Source of the DNA: Cymbidium sinense
Taxonomy: Eukaryota > Streptophyta > Magnoliopsida > Asparagales > Orchidaceae
DNA: 64,000 nucleotides
Reading direction: 5' to 3'
NCBI GenBank assembly: GCA_021442155.1
Contig: CM038221.1
Coordinates: forward strand, 78,694,494-78,758,493
Shown: positions 1 to 14,630 of the stretch, piece by piece
How the letters are laid out: each line of letters starts with the position of its first letter
Numbering within the stretch: the stretch's first letter is position 1
Position numbers and translations under genes: made by a program
Notes under the pieces: model-generated
Seen by the model: only the letters and a program-made list of their open reading frames with translations
Database searches by the model: none
Told to the model about the DNA's origin: nothing

Positions 1-80
1 ATAATTAATAATCATATTTAATTATCCCTTATTGTTTGGATATTTTAATGATTACATATGAAGCATATAAAATTTTATAA

Positions 81-700
81 ATTTATGAAATTGAATGTTA
101 ATTAGTTAAAGATGATTTATTTATATGCATTAAGCTCATTATCAAAAATCAAAATAAATTAAAATAATATGTTAAATTGAAAGCAAATCAAATAATGTTT
201 TATAACTCTTACAAACCTCTAAAATCTTTCCAAATGTATATAACCTGAAATATTTAATCTTGAGCTCCAAATTATCCATCTTACATTTTTCTTGCATTCT
301 TTTCATTTTGTAATTTCATTAACAACAAAATAATAGCTTTGCATATCTTTAGAATCAATACATCTAGAACACTTAACACATGTATTCTAAATTTATGAAA
401 TTGAATGTTAATTAGTTAAAGATGATTTATTTATATAGATTAAGCTCATTATCAACAATCAAAATAAATTAAAACAATATGTTAAATTGAGAGCAAATTA
501 AATAATGTTTTATAACTCTTACAGACCTCTAAATCTTTCCAAATGTATATAACTTGAAATATTTAATCTTGAGAACCAAATTATCCATCTTACATTTTTC
601 TTGCATTCTTTTCATTTTGTAATTTCATTAACCACAGAATAATAGCTTTGCATATCTTTAGAATCAATACATCTAAAACACTAAACACATGTACTATAAT
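81..700. repeat. Tandem duplication, two copies of a 310-bp AT-rich unit
   Basis: The sequence from 81 recurs from 391 with only scattered substitutions and small indels. For example ATTTATGAAATTGAATG lies at 81 and at 391, and the copies remain aligned to about 690. By eye they are well above 90% identical, so the duplication is fairly recent compared with the surrounding decayed repeats. No coding potential is seen. Positions 1-80 look like the same kind of AT-rich sequence, cut by the window edge. Confidence 0.85.
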
Positions 701-769
701 ATTCAAGCATACGTTTATTGTCATCAAAATTAATAAGATTAAATGTGAGGCTCATAAAACCAACAGGAA

Positions 770-2500
770 GTGTTCGTGATACTAGGAAACTTAGTGGGTA
801 ATTCAATGTATCATATGGTGAGACTTTATATTTTTGAAATGGTGAATTGTTATTATTTAAATTAATATTTTATTAGAATGCTAGGACTTATAATATTACA
901 ACACAAGAATGTGGAAATATTTAAGAGGTTCAGATTTACTTCTATAATAAAGGAGAAATAGACTGCCTTAAACCAGTACTCTAGCACAGGTTAAAAGCTC
1001 AACGTTATCTAGTGAGAGCAAAATTAAAATATGCTGGTTCACTTTCACTAGAGAGAATGAACATATCTCAACTCTTATGGATTTACAACCTCCTAAAAGG
1101 AGTGTCACCAGCTAACACATCCTACAAGTTAAAGCCATGTGGCCAAGTCTCATGAATGCAAGATGTTTAGATTGTGATTTATTAAGAATAAAAACTTAAG
1201 AGCCTAAACTCACTCCTTATGATTCAAGATCATCACTGGTATAAGTAATGTCTTAAGCTAATGTAATAAATTTTATAATTTTATAGATTTTAGACTCTTA
1301 AATTTAACTCAAGCTTTGGTGGACAAGTATACCTATATGCATGATGAAATTAGGTTATGGGTAAATTTGTGAGGGATGTATTCTTCACTAAAGGGGATTG
1401 TTGTCAATGATTTTACACTCTCCCTCATCATGTAATGAGTGAAAATCCTTCATATTCAAGGATAAAAATATAAGATGACTATGAGATGACCTTACATCCA
1501 TCATAGACCTATTATTTCTAAATCTTTTAGTTGATTAATTTCTAAGCTTTAATATGAAATTATGAGTTGTGTTAGTTATTTATTTAATTATTAACTTAGG
1601 ATAAAAAAGTTAAATCCAAATTGTTTATCAAAATTCAAGCCATACAGTAATCATCACACTTTAAGAAACCTAAAAAAATACATGAAATTATAGAGCACAA
1701 ATAAAATAAACACATAAAAAATCCAACTGAAAGAATAATTAAGGAAGACCAGTGTGGTAGGGTTCCACTATACATCTCAAAAAAAAAAAAAGTGGGCGGT
1801 CGAGCTCAACCCTTATACAACCTTGATTATAATAAATGTTATAAAAATAGAAAGCTAATGGAGGTCTTCAAGTCTTCATGATATAGATACTTCAAGCTTC
1901 ATAAGGCCTCCCAAGTCTATTCCTTCTAGCCTCTATAATCACAATTCTCATTGCTCTAACCTAATTCTAATATAAAATTATTTTTGAAATTTCAAAAAAG
2001 AAATCTCTAACTAAACTTGCAAAATATATGTTAGCCATAATATATATATACACCCCAAATATTTATATTGCACATAATAAGACATAGCACCATCAGGTAC
2101 CATTCCCATTTATTCTCATGGGCTATGTTAAGAGAGCAAGTAGGACCTACAAGCAAAACTATTAAACTTAAATTTTTTGTTATAGTTGTCCCTTTTGTTA
2201 AGCATAGCTCTTGAAAAAATAGCATTAGTCTAATAAATATCATCCTTCAATCTAGACTACGTACAAATAATCCTAATATCCAGTCTAAAATATTACATCA
2301 CAAAATAAAAAAAAATTCAATACATCACAATCAAGCACTAGGTTAACCTAAGTCTAAGATCTATGACCTATTAATCTAATATATGTGCAAAAATCAGTGT
2401 GGTGATACAAAGCTAGGCTTTAATATTTGAATTGTAATTTGAGAACAAAAATTAATTTATTACCATTGGGTGGTTCTAATTCAAATGATTAATAATTTAG
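770..2500 (-). mobile_element. Partial giant LTR (minus), distal half
   Basis: This block is collinear with the distal half of the giant LTRs elsewhere in the window. It has the 'gatactaggaaactta' module near 778, the 'ttacaacctcctaaaagg' module near 1084, the 'gtggtagggttccac' module near 1753 and the 'gggctatgttaag' module near 2119. The same modules occur in the same order at 4860-6300, 15120-16520 and 33480-34920. Neither terminus of the LTR is visible, so this is a diverged, truncated copy. Both edges are approximate. Open frames here are chance. Confidence 0.6.
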
Positions 2501-4350
2501 AGATAGATTTTTATATCTTAATTTAATTTAAGATTGAGTTGGATTTAATCTTTTGAAGAGTATGAGGAATAGTAGGCTTACTTCGAGTTGGGCCCATTCT
2601 TCCTTATACCTTAATCCTAAAAGATGAAAACTTCATCAAGAGTTAAAGGTTCAATCTAAGAATTTAAATTAAATGAGTTTTATAAAATTTAATTAATTTA
2701 ATTATAGATGTTTTATTTTAATTATTAACCATGCAATGAATTTTAATTAATTTTATCTCTAATTTAAATCCAAATGGCTTCACAAATTTTATGAGTTATA
2801 TCTTAATGTCAAGAAACACACTTAAGGATATTTTATAATATTTTGGTTAACCACATTAATGGTAAAATATTTTCAAATTTATAAAAATATTCTCTAGAGT
2901 TGAGAAACACTGAAGAAACATTCCATTAATAATTGGGGTGATTTATAATATTATTTTATATTTTTGGAATATATAAAATTTATGTATATGCTATAATGCA
3001 ATGAAACTTTATAGGAGTATTAAGAATGAGATCTCAATACTACCATGAACTTCATTTCATTGACAATTATTTTGATTTGAATTTTATTTATTTACTAGAT
3101 TCAATTAAATATTTAAATATAAAAATTATTTTATTATTTAAAATAAGTTATTTCTATTTTTTTTCTAGGTTTTATCGATTAATGTAAGTTTATAGTTATG
3201 TCTTAGTAAATTTTCTAAGCCTAATTGCTTTATATTGAACTTTCCAAGCTGAAAGATTAATCAACTAATTATTGTTATATATAACTTAACCTTATCATTT
3301 AAAGTTCAATTAAGTGATATAACCATTTTTTAATTATTATGAATTATTATTTTTAATGTTAGAGAGAGCTTTAGAAATATGCCATAAACTTTTAATAAAT
3401 TACAAATTTTGTTTTTAATATTATTATATCATAGGCATATTATTTTCAAAATACACATGAAATCGATTTAAAGTATTGTGACTTTTTATTAGTCTCCAGT
3501 GACTACTATATTTACTCATGAAATTTATGAGTCATTTAAATTTAATGTTGATTTCACATGCATTTAATTAATTAGTTTAAATTATTTATTATAATATTTA
3601 AAAATTTGATTGTTCAATTTAATTTACAATTTTTCTTGAACTCAATTGTTTATGTTTTAAAGGATTGAATTTATATTTTTAGAGTGTGGTTTAAATTGGT
3701 TATAAAAACACAAAACTTTATTTAAGTAATTAATCAATTAGAGTTCAATTAATTGTAATTAGCTACTATATTAATTATAATTAAGCATATGAAACATAAT
3801 TAAATTTTCTTTGACTTTCTAAATTAACCATAAAAATTAAAAGTTAAATTGATTTATAATCATATTCATAAATTAGATTAAAATAATTTATTAGAATTGA
3901 TCATAGTATATAGAATATTAATAATTTAGGCTTGATTTTATAATTAATACTTTTCTCTCTTAAAATTTATGTAAGTTTTATAATAATTTAGTTTATATCC
4001 TTTTAGAACTTGGTTTAATTAAAGATTTTTACATTTGAAGCTTCAAAGATTAATGAACTACACTTATTTTAGATCTAACTTAATTTAGTTAAAAAAATGA
4101 TGAATTAATCATAATCTTTTGATCAAGGATCAAATGCCCTTGAGTTAATAATAGGTGAAATTAGAACACTACGCCACTTGATTTAATCATGACTATCACT
4201 CCAAATAGATGAGATAAATAGCTTTGAATTAGTCTCTAAACTCAGCCAAAAGACAAAGAAATAATAATAATATGTAGGGTTCTAATGGTTAAATCATAGC
4301 TACACTCATTCTTTTCGCAAAACTCAAGATTTCTAGCACTCTTTCTATGT
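2500..4350. other. AT-rich intergenic stretch, no gene seen
   Basis: Very AT-rich sequence with no meaningful open frame, no recognised protein similarity and no clear repeat by eye. Weak resemblance near 2530-2660 to the corresponding part of the LTR at 6600-6690 suggests the first few hundred bases may be diverged continuation of the preceding LTR fragment. The rest is unassigned. Confidence 0.4.
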
Positions 4351-6980
4351 TTTAGAATTATATCTCATCAGAACCAATGTCTAGTGGAGAGAAGACCTTC
4401 CCAAGTCACTAAACCGGGTGGATACCCACATATCTGTGGGGGATACTTATTAAAGTGATTGGGTACGACATTGAGGTATGATGTATTATCTTGAAAAATA
4501 GAAATATCATCTTACAATATACCTAATCACCTAATAAGGACTTCTAAGTCTTGATGGGTGTTTGTTTATACCAGAGATTCTTCCCCTACTTTACATGAAA
4601 AAGTAAAGTAGGATTTATTTATGTCGGGTTCTTAATTCCTTTTGGAAGCAAGCCTCCATAGTTAATTACATCCTAGGAAATGAGATTTCCTAAGAATACT
4701 CTCGATTAAAGTAGTCAATCAATTATCTCCAAATATTTCAAGGTTTAGACTATCAAAGGGTTTAGGTGTTTTCAAAGATCAAGTGGGAATGTTCAAATGA
4801 AAAGAATTATTTTTAGATTCCAAAGGAAGACAAGTAGGTCCTAGTGAGCACTCCAATCTATCTTATGGTGAGGCTTTATATGTTTGAAGAGAGAGTTTAT
4901 TTTAATTTGAATTGGAAATTTTATTAGAATGCTAGGGCTTACAATCCATCAACACAAGATTATGAAAATGCCTAAGAAGTGAGGATTTATAATCGTAGCC
5001 TGAAAAAAACAAGCAACCTCAAATCCTAAATCTTGAGAGCTCTAGCACAAGATAGAGCATGACCTAAATCTAATTTGAAAGGGGATGTAATGGTTTACCT
5101 CAACAAAAAAGGATAAACCCATCTGACTCTTCTTGACTTACAACCGCTAGAGTTGCTGTCAGCTAACACCTCCTACATTTTAAATCTTGTAGGCCGATCT
5201 TATTTAATTATAAGATGGCTTAAGATGTTATTTAATTTTAAAGTGAGTAGAGTCCTAAACTCACTCCCTAAGAGACTAGATCATGTTTAGTATGAGCATA
5301 TGACTTATTCTAAATGCAAAATATTTTTAAATTTTATATTATTTTTGACATAACATTTTGGACAAAGGCTTGGGATATCTTATGCCTAATTACATGATGA
5401 AATTTGGTTATTAGCCAAATCAAGAGAGAAAGAGGGTGAATCTCCACCATAAGGGGTTTCTCTCATAGGTCAAGCAGTCCCTAAAGTGCAAGAATGGAGG
5501 CCCTCATTTTATAAGAGTGGTATAATATGATATGCATAATGTTAGACATACAACATCTAAGGAGTTACTAAATCTTTTAGTTATCTTGATTACAACCTAA
5601 GCTGTAGAGTGAGGTTGAAAATTGTTTTAAATTTAGTTATGAGTTGTTAATTGGATAGAAAATTTAGTTTTTCTTTAAGAGCCTACCGCATACATGCCAC
5701 ACATTCAAACATCACTCATGAAGAAACTGTGAAAATCATGTTATTCTAGTATACAAGATAAACACAACAATAATCATTTTATAGACTAACATGAAAGAAT
5801 AAGAGGTCGGTGTGATTGGGTACCGCCATACACCCCGAAAAGGAGAATTAGGTAGTCGAGCTCTACTCTTATACAACCCGGATTACAAAATAATATTACA
5901 ATTGAAATTAAATTAGATGCATTGGGGTCTTCATTCCTTGATTTTATGTCTTCATCTTTTCTTTTCTCCTTGATTTGAGTGTGCTCCAAGGCTTCACAGG
6001 GCCTCCTAGGATAAAGCCTACTAGCCACTGCTCATCCTAAACCTCTTTGCACTAATCCTAATTCCTATTGCAAAATTATATTTTTTATGAAAAGTAAATT
6101 CAACTACACCTGAAAAATAAGTGTTAGCTAAATAAACATACATTCCTAAGCAATTATATTTTGTAATTCAGACTTAGCAGCATGCACATGGGTAACCAAG
6201 CCCACCTATCCTAAGCATGGATTATGCTAAGGGGCTAAGCAACCTACAAGTAGAAGCATTTATATTTATTTTAGCGACCCCATTAACATAATCCCATGTA
6301 GAAAATAATATTAGGAAAAGGATGGCCTAATATCCAATCTACAAACCACAATCCTAACTTCTAGTCTAAAACACTATATCATAAAACAAAACATAACATC
6401 ATTACATACACCATCCTAACCTAGAGCAAGAAGTGTTGACTTAGCATTCTAATGTGTGTGTTTAGGCTTAATGTGGTATGTCTTAGCTAAGTTTTTAAAT
6501 TTATGATTGTCTAAAATTTGGAATTATTTAAGTTAAATATTAAGGGTGGTTTCATTTCAAGTTATTTTAAGAATCTGTGAAATTTAATTTGTATTTTCTT
6601 TTACTTCATTTGATTTACACTTAGCTTCTAAGTGTTGTAAGGTGATGAAGGAGACTTAATCTCCTTCATTCCTAGCTTAAGTTATTTTCTAAAGCATATT
6701 ATTATGACTTGGTTTCTTTTAATCAATGATTTATTAAATATGTTATTATTCCTCAGTTTAAGTTAATCTTATAGGATCCTATTCAACATGAAAGGCATCT
6801 TAAGATTAATGTGGTTGAATTACCATCACATAAAACATGCTACACCATTCCTTTTCATCACCCATATACATATGATTTAACACTTAGTATACCTATACAT
6901 GCTATATACTTTAGCATGCTTAGAAGATTATGAATGCACATATTTTTAGTAGAAAAGGAGACTTTCATTCTTTAGTCAAA

Positions 6981-7400
6981 TACACACACACACACACACA
7001 TGTACAAAAGATGTAAGCAAGTATGTGTCATTGTTTAAATCAGAGAAGTGAGATAATTAAATGACCTCCTTAGGGCTACCTAAAGCCTCATATTCCTGGG
7101 ATGTCTAGACTATATACTTACTATTTTAAATACATATGGATGCACACATAAATATAAGAATGAAAATTATGCAAAGGATTATATTTTTGGTTTGATTGTT
7201 TATGTATGTAAAGTAAAGCTCTATCCAAATTCTAATACAAATATACATAGAAATAAAATTAAATAAGTATATGCTTTTATTAACCAAGGAAGTGAGATAA
7301 TCAAATGACCTCTTTGGGGCTACTTAAAGTCTCGTATTCCTAGGAAGTCCAGACTATATACCTATTATCATCCAAACATATGTAAATTCATACTTGAATA
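6981..7400 (-). repeat. Duplicated LTR-internal module (about 240-270 bp apart) with (AC)n
   Basis: An (AC)n run lies at 6982-7000. Two copies of a module reading 'gaagtgagataat.aaatgacctc' then 'actatatac' lie at about 7045-7130 and 7290-7370. The same pair is present in other LTRs at 17270-17380/17500-17620, 24640-24790/29520-29650 and 56930-57080/57190-57320. The LTR at 32975-40812 shows only one clear copy (about 35745-35835). The duplication therefore predates most copies and copy number varies within the family. Confidence 0.7.
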
Positions 7401-8619
7401 TAGGAAAGAAAGCACTAACTTCACATGCTTAAGCTATAAACACATGCAAATCCTATACATATATTCGTAACTAATATCACTCCAAATTTTCATTACTAAT
7501 TTATAATTTTAAAATAATTTTGAAATTTATTAGTAATAATAACCACACATATAATAAGATTAAGTAATCACATGCAATTTTGCATAAATAAATTTCATTT
7601 TATTTTGAAAATATGAATGCATGATATCACATGACATACAACGTTTATGATGATTGAAGAGGAATAGCCAAACATCTCCACATAATTCATTCAACTACAC
7701 TAATTCCTAAGGACAATCATATTAAATAAAATCATTTAAAGAAAACCAAAGCTTCTTATTAAATTTGATTTTGGATTTTGATTAAACTTAAAGAGGAGGA
7801 AATGCTTGCTATTTTTATCTCATCCCATGTTGATGATTTAATATGTTTAAGAAAAGTAATTAAATGAATTTTATAAATTAATTATGTTAGGATCATTAAG
7901 CAATTCATTTAATTAACCCTTTCTTATGCTTCTTTAATTTAATTAACCACTTACTCATGAGCCTCAAATGATATGCAAATGAGAAATTAAAATTGTAATG
8001 CACTTAGAGATCGAATGAAATGAAGCTCATAATTAAGTTTTAATTAGATTAAGGAACCTAATTAAGTACTTTTATGATTTTTCCACCCTTATGGGCTAAT
8101 CATAATTTTCTTAATGGTCTTTATGTTTTTGAGCACATAAAGAGGAACCCTTAATTTAAATGTTAATCATATGAATTGATTATCAATTTAATTTGATTTG
8201 ATTTTATTATTAATTGATTAATTAATCCTAGAATTAAACCTCTCATTAATTAATTCTCTTTAATGAGATGAATTTGGAAATGTAATTTGGAGAGGGGTCC
8301 TAATCACTCTTCCTCATTATCTCGCTATTAATCAGTGATTAATGAAGTTAAATTAATTAATTTTTATTATTTAGAATTTTAAATATTCATTAAGTTAATT
8401 AAGAAGGTAATTAAGATTTGAATTTCAAATTCCCTTAATTACATAGCTAATAAATTCCAATAAAATCATGGGTGGTAGAGGTCATCCCATTAAATTAGCA
8501 TGTCAAGTTTAATTAAGCTAATTAAAGAAACATTCAAACCTAATTAAAGAACATTAGTTATGATTTTAGGATGTTTCAGGGCAATTAATCATATTTTAAA
8601 CTCTAATTAAGCCCTAATC

Positions 8620-9560
8620 CCATCGGCACCATGATGGAGGAAAACAGTGGTTTCCATGTGGCATTGCGGGATTGGCCACTTAAACCGTCTGACGTGGCAG
8701 TTGAGTTAGTGGCGGTTGGCGTGCTTTCATCCCCACTATTTGATCTCAAATTGAACAGTGGGGATTAATCCCATGGTTCTTGCAGGATTAAATTGAATAA
8801 ATCTAATCAGATTAATCTCGATCATCCTTTTCAATCATGTGGAACAGACAATAGATGATCCTTCGTCTCCTGAGCGATGGAAGATGGACACTGCCTGCCC
8901 TCCTCCGTATGATCCAAGCTCACTAAAGCTCGTGAGGCATCGGGATTGACTCCAAAAGCTTCAAGAGGGGATCTAGAGGGATCCTATGGTTATATTTTCA
9001 TGAAAACACAATTTCCTTCACAAAGGCCTAACAAAAATTGGATTTTCTACGGTTTGCCCAAATTTATCTTGCCGGAGCTCAGGACCGACAGTCTATCGAC
9101 TAAGGTAGCTTCATCTTGAAGTGATAAAGCCCTACTGAGAAGCTCGCACCTTGCCTCATCTCTGGTGGCTCCTTAGACCAAACGTCACTAGAATCCTCAT
9201 CGGAGTTGGTCTAGGAGTGATCTCCGGTGATCAAATCGATCAAGAATCGATTCATTCTTGATCTTCGGATGTGAAGGTGTGGGTAAAGTTAATTTGAGTT
9301 TTATGGAGTTTAGGTGGTGTTGGACAGAGTGGAGGCTCTGTCCGATTTTGAATTTTGTGTTTCCAATGATAAGGAGGTGAAGGGAACTGGGAAGTGCTTG
9401 GGAGACTCATCTCAACTCACTCTTCCTCTGAGAATGCTTGGTTCTATGAAAGAATGGAATGGGGAAGTGTATAGTCTCCTCCCCCCTCCCCCTAAATTAG
9501 ATGGCTCGGATTAGATCTACCATGGGAGACGTCTAGCCAGCGCAGGCAGCTGGGGATGTT
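8620..9560 (-). promoter_or_regulatory. GC-richer block of giant LTR, candidate promoter region
   Basis: Base composition rises sharply here compared with the flanks. The block holds a conserved core, CCATGTGGCAT (near 8656) followed by GGGATTGGCCACTTAA. In the sense of the LTR this is a TTAAgTgg element directly followed by CCAAT and then ATGCCACATGG. Equivalent cores are at 19038-19072, 23208-23245, 37482-37514 and 55150-55180, where TTAAATA is clearer. The promoter role is inferred from position, composition and conservation. No transcription start can be read from sequence. Confidence 0.45.
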
Positions 9561-9879
9561 AGAGAGGGGTCAAGATGGCTCGATTTAAGTAGGTGAGGGT
9601 TTGAGGTGGGCTGCCATGGCTTATCCTTGCTTCTTATGGTGAGCCAATCAAAGGAAGTGGGTTATCTTACCTCCCTTGACCTATGGCTGACTCAAACAGC
9701 TTTGGGTCAGGTTGGCCACAAGGTTAAGGGGTCCAAACTAAGCTAAGGGTGGCTACCAAATACAAAAAGAGGGGTTTTGTCCCATGTGGAGTGCTTTACC
9801 CAATGGATAATAGGTCAATTCAGGTTTTCTTTGGGTTGGGTTTGATTTAGGCTGACCCATGGTGTCCCAAAGATGGGTC

Positions 9880-11130
9880 ATGCCAAGTTTGAATGGGTTT
9901 GGGCTTGGTTTGAGTGGGTTCGGCTCAATTTGACCCATGTAGGTCAAGTTGGGCTAGGTTGGGCTAAGTTGACCAATTGGTCAAATTAGGTCAAACCATG
10001 GGTTGAGACAAATTCAAATGATGATTTGGGATGTTTTGGTTCAATTGGCTTGGCTTGATTTGGATTGGATTTGAATTTGACCCATATGGGTCAAATGGGC
10101 TAAGTTGACCAATTTGGTCAAATTGGCCAAATTGGCTTGGGTTAGGTTTTGGTTTAGATTCAATTGATGATTTAAAGATGATTTTAGGTGTTGATTTCAA
10201 TCAATTTAGATTTATGAATGATTTATATCAATTTGACCCTTTAGGTCAATTTGGGCTAAATTTGTCAATTGGGTTGACTTGGTCAAATTACATTCAACCA
10301 AGGTTTTAATCATGTTCAATAATCAACTAGTGATGGATTTAAGCCATTGGTTTCAATCAATTTGGATTGGATTGTGATTTGGCCCAATTTGGCCTTTTAT
10401 GTCAAATTAGGTCAACCTGGGTAAAAGGGCCAATTGAACTTGGTTTGGCTTAATTGATGGTCAAGTCATGTTCAAGGATTAATCTAGAGTTGGCAAGAAT
10501 CATTGGTTTCAATTAATTGAGCTTGGACTAAGATTTGGTGTATTTTGGTTCATGTAGCCTAATTGGTTCCACTTGGGTTAAGTGATCAAATTAGCTTGGT
10601 TTGACCCAATTGATTGGACTTGATCATCCAAGGATGATCAACAATCATGGTGGAAGAAATTGGATAGGTTGGTTCAATCTAATTTGGGTTGGATTGAAGT
10701 TTGGATCAAATGGGTCTTTTAGGTCATTTTAGGTTAAGTGAACCTAATGGGTCAATTGAATTGATTTTGGCTTGAATTAGGTTGAATTTATTTTGATGAT
10801 TGATTGATGGCTTTCATTGCAATTGATTTGGGTTTAATTGGGTTTTGGCACATTTGGACATTTTGGGTTCAAATGGTCTAACTTGGGTTAATTGGATTGG
10901 TTTGATTGAGGGTTTTGGAAGGGATTGGAATGGTGATTTGAAGAGTTGTAGTGCTTTTGTAAGAATCAGTTGGCTTTGGTTTGATTGAAGGAGCTTTGGG
11001 TTGAGTCTATAAAATTGGATCATGGATTAAGATGGGTTTGAGTTCAAATCATTTTGGTTTGGAGCTTGGATATGAAATGGGATTTAATTGGGTTTGATTG
11101 AATTGATTTTAGGTTTGATTTAGTTAAAGG
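9880..11130 (-). repeat. Degenerate tandem array in LTR, about 160-bp period, GGTCAA/TTGACC-dense
   Basis: A phrase reading 'gtttcaatcaatttggattgg', with variants, recurs near 10188, 10348, 10505 and 10668, so the period is about 160 bp. Between the anchors are many GGTCAA, TTGACC and 'aattgg' words. Equivalent arrays occupy the same LTR position at 20000-22400, 38700-40620, 45090-46970 and 51960-53900. TTGAC[C/T] is the core of the plant WRKY-binding W-box, but in a low-complexity array this may be incidental. Confidence 0.7.
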
Positions 11131-11345
11131 GGATAGGCATAGGTTTGGTTTAGGCCATAGGGTAGGTAGGTTTCCTTAATCCTAAGGCATAGCATAAACC
11201 CATGGTATACCATCTTAAGTCTCTAGATTTAGGTTTAATGTTCACCTAACAACTAGAAGTGTCCTATGACTAGGGAATTTCTAGTGTCTAGAAGACTCCT
11301 AAGTCTAAGATAGGATGAGTCAATCCTCCAAAAGTGAGGTCAATA

Positions 11346-12949
<1,604 letters not shown>

Positions 12950-12950
<1 letters not shown>

Positions 12951-14630
12951 ACTTTCATTGATTGAGAAATATTTCTTATGATGACCATGCAATTTTAACT
13001 CCAAGGAAATATTTGAGTGAGCCAAGATCATTAATGTTGAATTCATCATTAAGGCTTTGCTATAAATGTAAAATTTCTTTTGCATCTTCATCTGTTACAA
13101 TAATATCATCAACATACATCAAAATGAAAGTAGACCCTTTGTCCATCCTTTTGAAGAAAAGGGTGTATCCAACCTTTAATTGAGTGTATCCTTGTGTGAG
13201 TAGAGTATGAGTGAGCTTAGCAAACCAATTTCAACCCACCTGTTTATGCCCATAAAGGGATTTTTTGAGCTTATTAATATAATTTTTATTTGTTTGAGCT
13301 TTATCATAGCCTTGGGAACTCTTCCTATAAACTTCCCCCCATTCAAGTCTTTATGAAGAAATGCATTATTTACATAAAATTGACATAGCGAATTGTCACC
13401 ATTTTGGTCATAAAAGTAATGGTTTCATGTAATCAACCCATTTTTATTTGTGTAAAACTATTGGCTACCAATTGAACTTTGTATCTTTCTATGGTTTTAT
13501 CACTATGATAATCAATGCGATAGATCCATTTGCAATTAATTGGTTGCTTTCCTTGAGGTAGCTTAGTGATGGTCCAAGTGTTATTCCTCTTAAGAGATTC
13601 AATTTATGCCACCATAGCTTCTCTCTACTCTGAAATTTTAGCAACTTGGGAATAGTTGCATAGATCCATTTCAGTGTCAAGATTATTGAGAAAAGCTTTG
13701 TACCTAGGTGATAATCACTTGTAAGACATGACTTGAGAGAGGGGATGATGTGTGCTGCCTTCATGAGAGTGAATTAAGTGAGAGTGATTGATGTAAGCAT
13801 TATTACATACAAAATTTTGAAGATACGCATCTAGTGTCTGATGAGAGTGGAGTGATTGCATAACTCAGGTTATGTGATTGTCTGACTCATTGGAGTTATG
13901 AGTGCATTGATAAGTAAGGTTAAGACAAGAGTTACGTTGTTTTCAAATGTAGAATCTTTAAGTGGAAAAACATGCTCATAGAATAGCACGTCTTTAGATG
14001 TTAAATGGTCTTGGTTTCAAGATCATATATTGTGTACCCCTTTTTCCAAAAGGGTATCAAACAAAGATGTTTGGTTTTGACCGAGAATCAAACTTGTATT
14101 TCTGTAAGGAAACATTATAAACAAAAAAGTGTGCATTCTAAGACATTAAAGAGAGAATAGGTGGGTTGTGTTGCAAGGAGTAGTTCATGAGGTGTTTTTC
14201 CTTCCAAAGTAAAAGTGGGAGTTCTATTGATTAAAAAAGTTGTAGTAAGGATGCATTCTCCCCTCAAAAAATAGAAAGATTACTTTAAATTCTCAATGAC
14301 TAAGCAAGGCTAAGGAGATGATGATCTTTTCACTCTACAACACCATTTTATTGTGGTGTGGCAAGACAACACCGTTGATGGATAATGCCATGACTCTGGA
14401 AAAAAAAAATTTAATATTGAGAGAGGTAATCACTATCATTGTTAGTGTGAATTCTCTTATCAATAAAGAAAATATTGAAGTTCAAAATGAATTTGTTTGA
14501 CTTAAGCATGATATTGTGTTTTCACAAGTGTGAGGAACAATTTTAAATTTGGCAGGGTTTCACTTTATGCTTCATAAGAAAATCCCAGGTACAATGATTA
14601 AAGTCATCAACAAAAGTTAAGAAATAACAT
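12950..14630 (-). pseudogene. Ty1/copia pol fragment: integrase then reverse transcriptase
   Basis: Reading the minus strand, many frames joined across stops and frameshifts give a copia polyprotein segment. The integrase core begins near 14640 (C-Y-F-L-T-F-V-D-D-F, then W-D-F-L-M-K-H-K). The PQxNGVVE motif lies at about 14325-14365. The downstream GYPFGKRG-like segment (here WYPFGKRG) is near 14050-14090. The reverse transcriptase start (NCKWIYRIDYHSDKT-like, partly frame-shifted) is at about 13490-13560. The core M-Y-V-D-D-I-I is at about 13100-13123. This order (integrase before RT) defines copia against gypsy. Protease and gag are absent because the 5' side is cut at 14630 by a giant LTR. 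RNase H and a copia LTR were not recognised. It cannot encode a functional protein. Confidence 0.85.

Larger units (their letters stand above)
4350..11345 (-). mobile_element. Giant LTR (minus), near full length, probable solo or 3' LTR
   Basis: Reading the minus strand, the LTR starts at 11345 with TATTGACCTCACTTTTGG, against TGTTGACC in sister copies. It runs through the GGTCAA array (9880-11130), the GC-rich block (8620-9560), the AT-rich middle and the distal half, and ends near 4350-4440 in the 'gatcttagggggtactt'-like terminal module (here 'tatctgtgggggatactt' near 4431). Length is about 7 kb. No primer-binding-like site follows the left end and no gag/pol lies beyond, so it is more likely a solo or 3' LTR than a 5' LTR. 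Possible 5-bp target repeats are CTATG (about 4345) and GTATG (11346), with one mismatch, so the left edge is uncertain by tens of bases. Confidence 0.75.
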
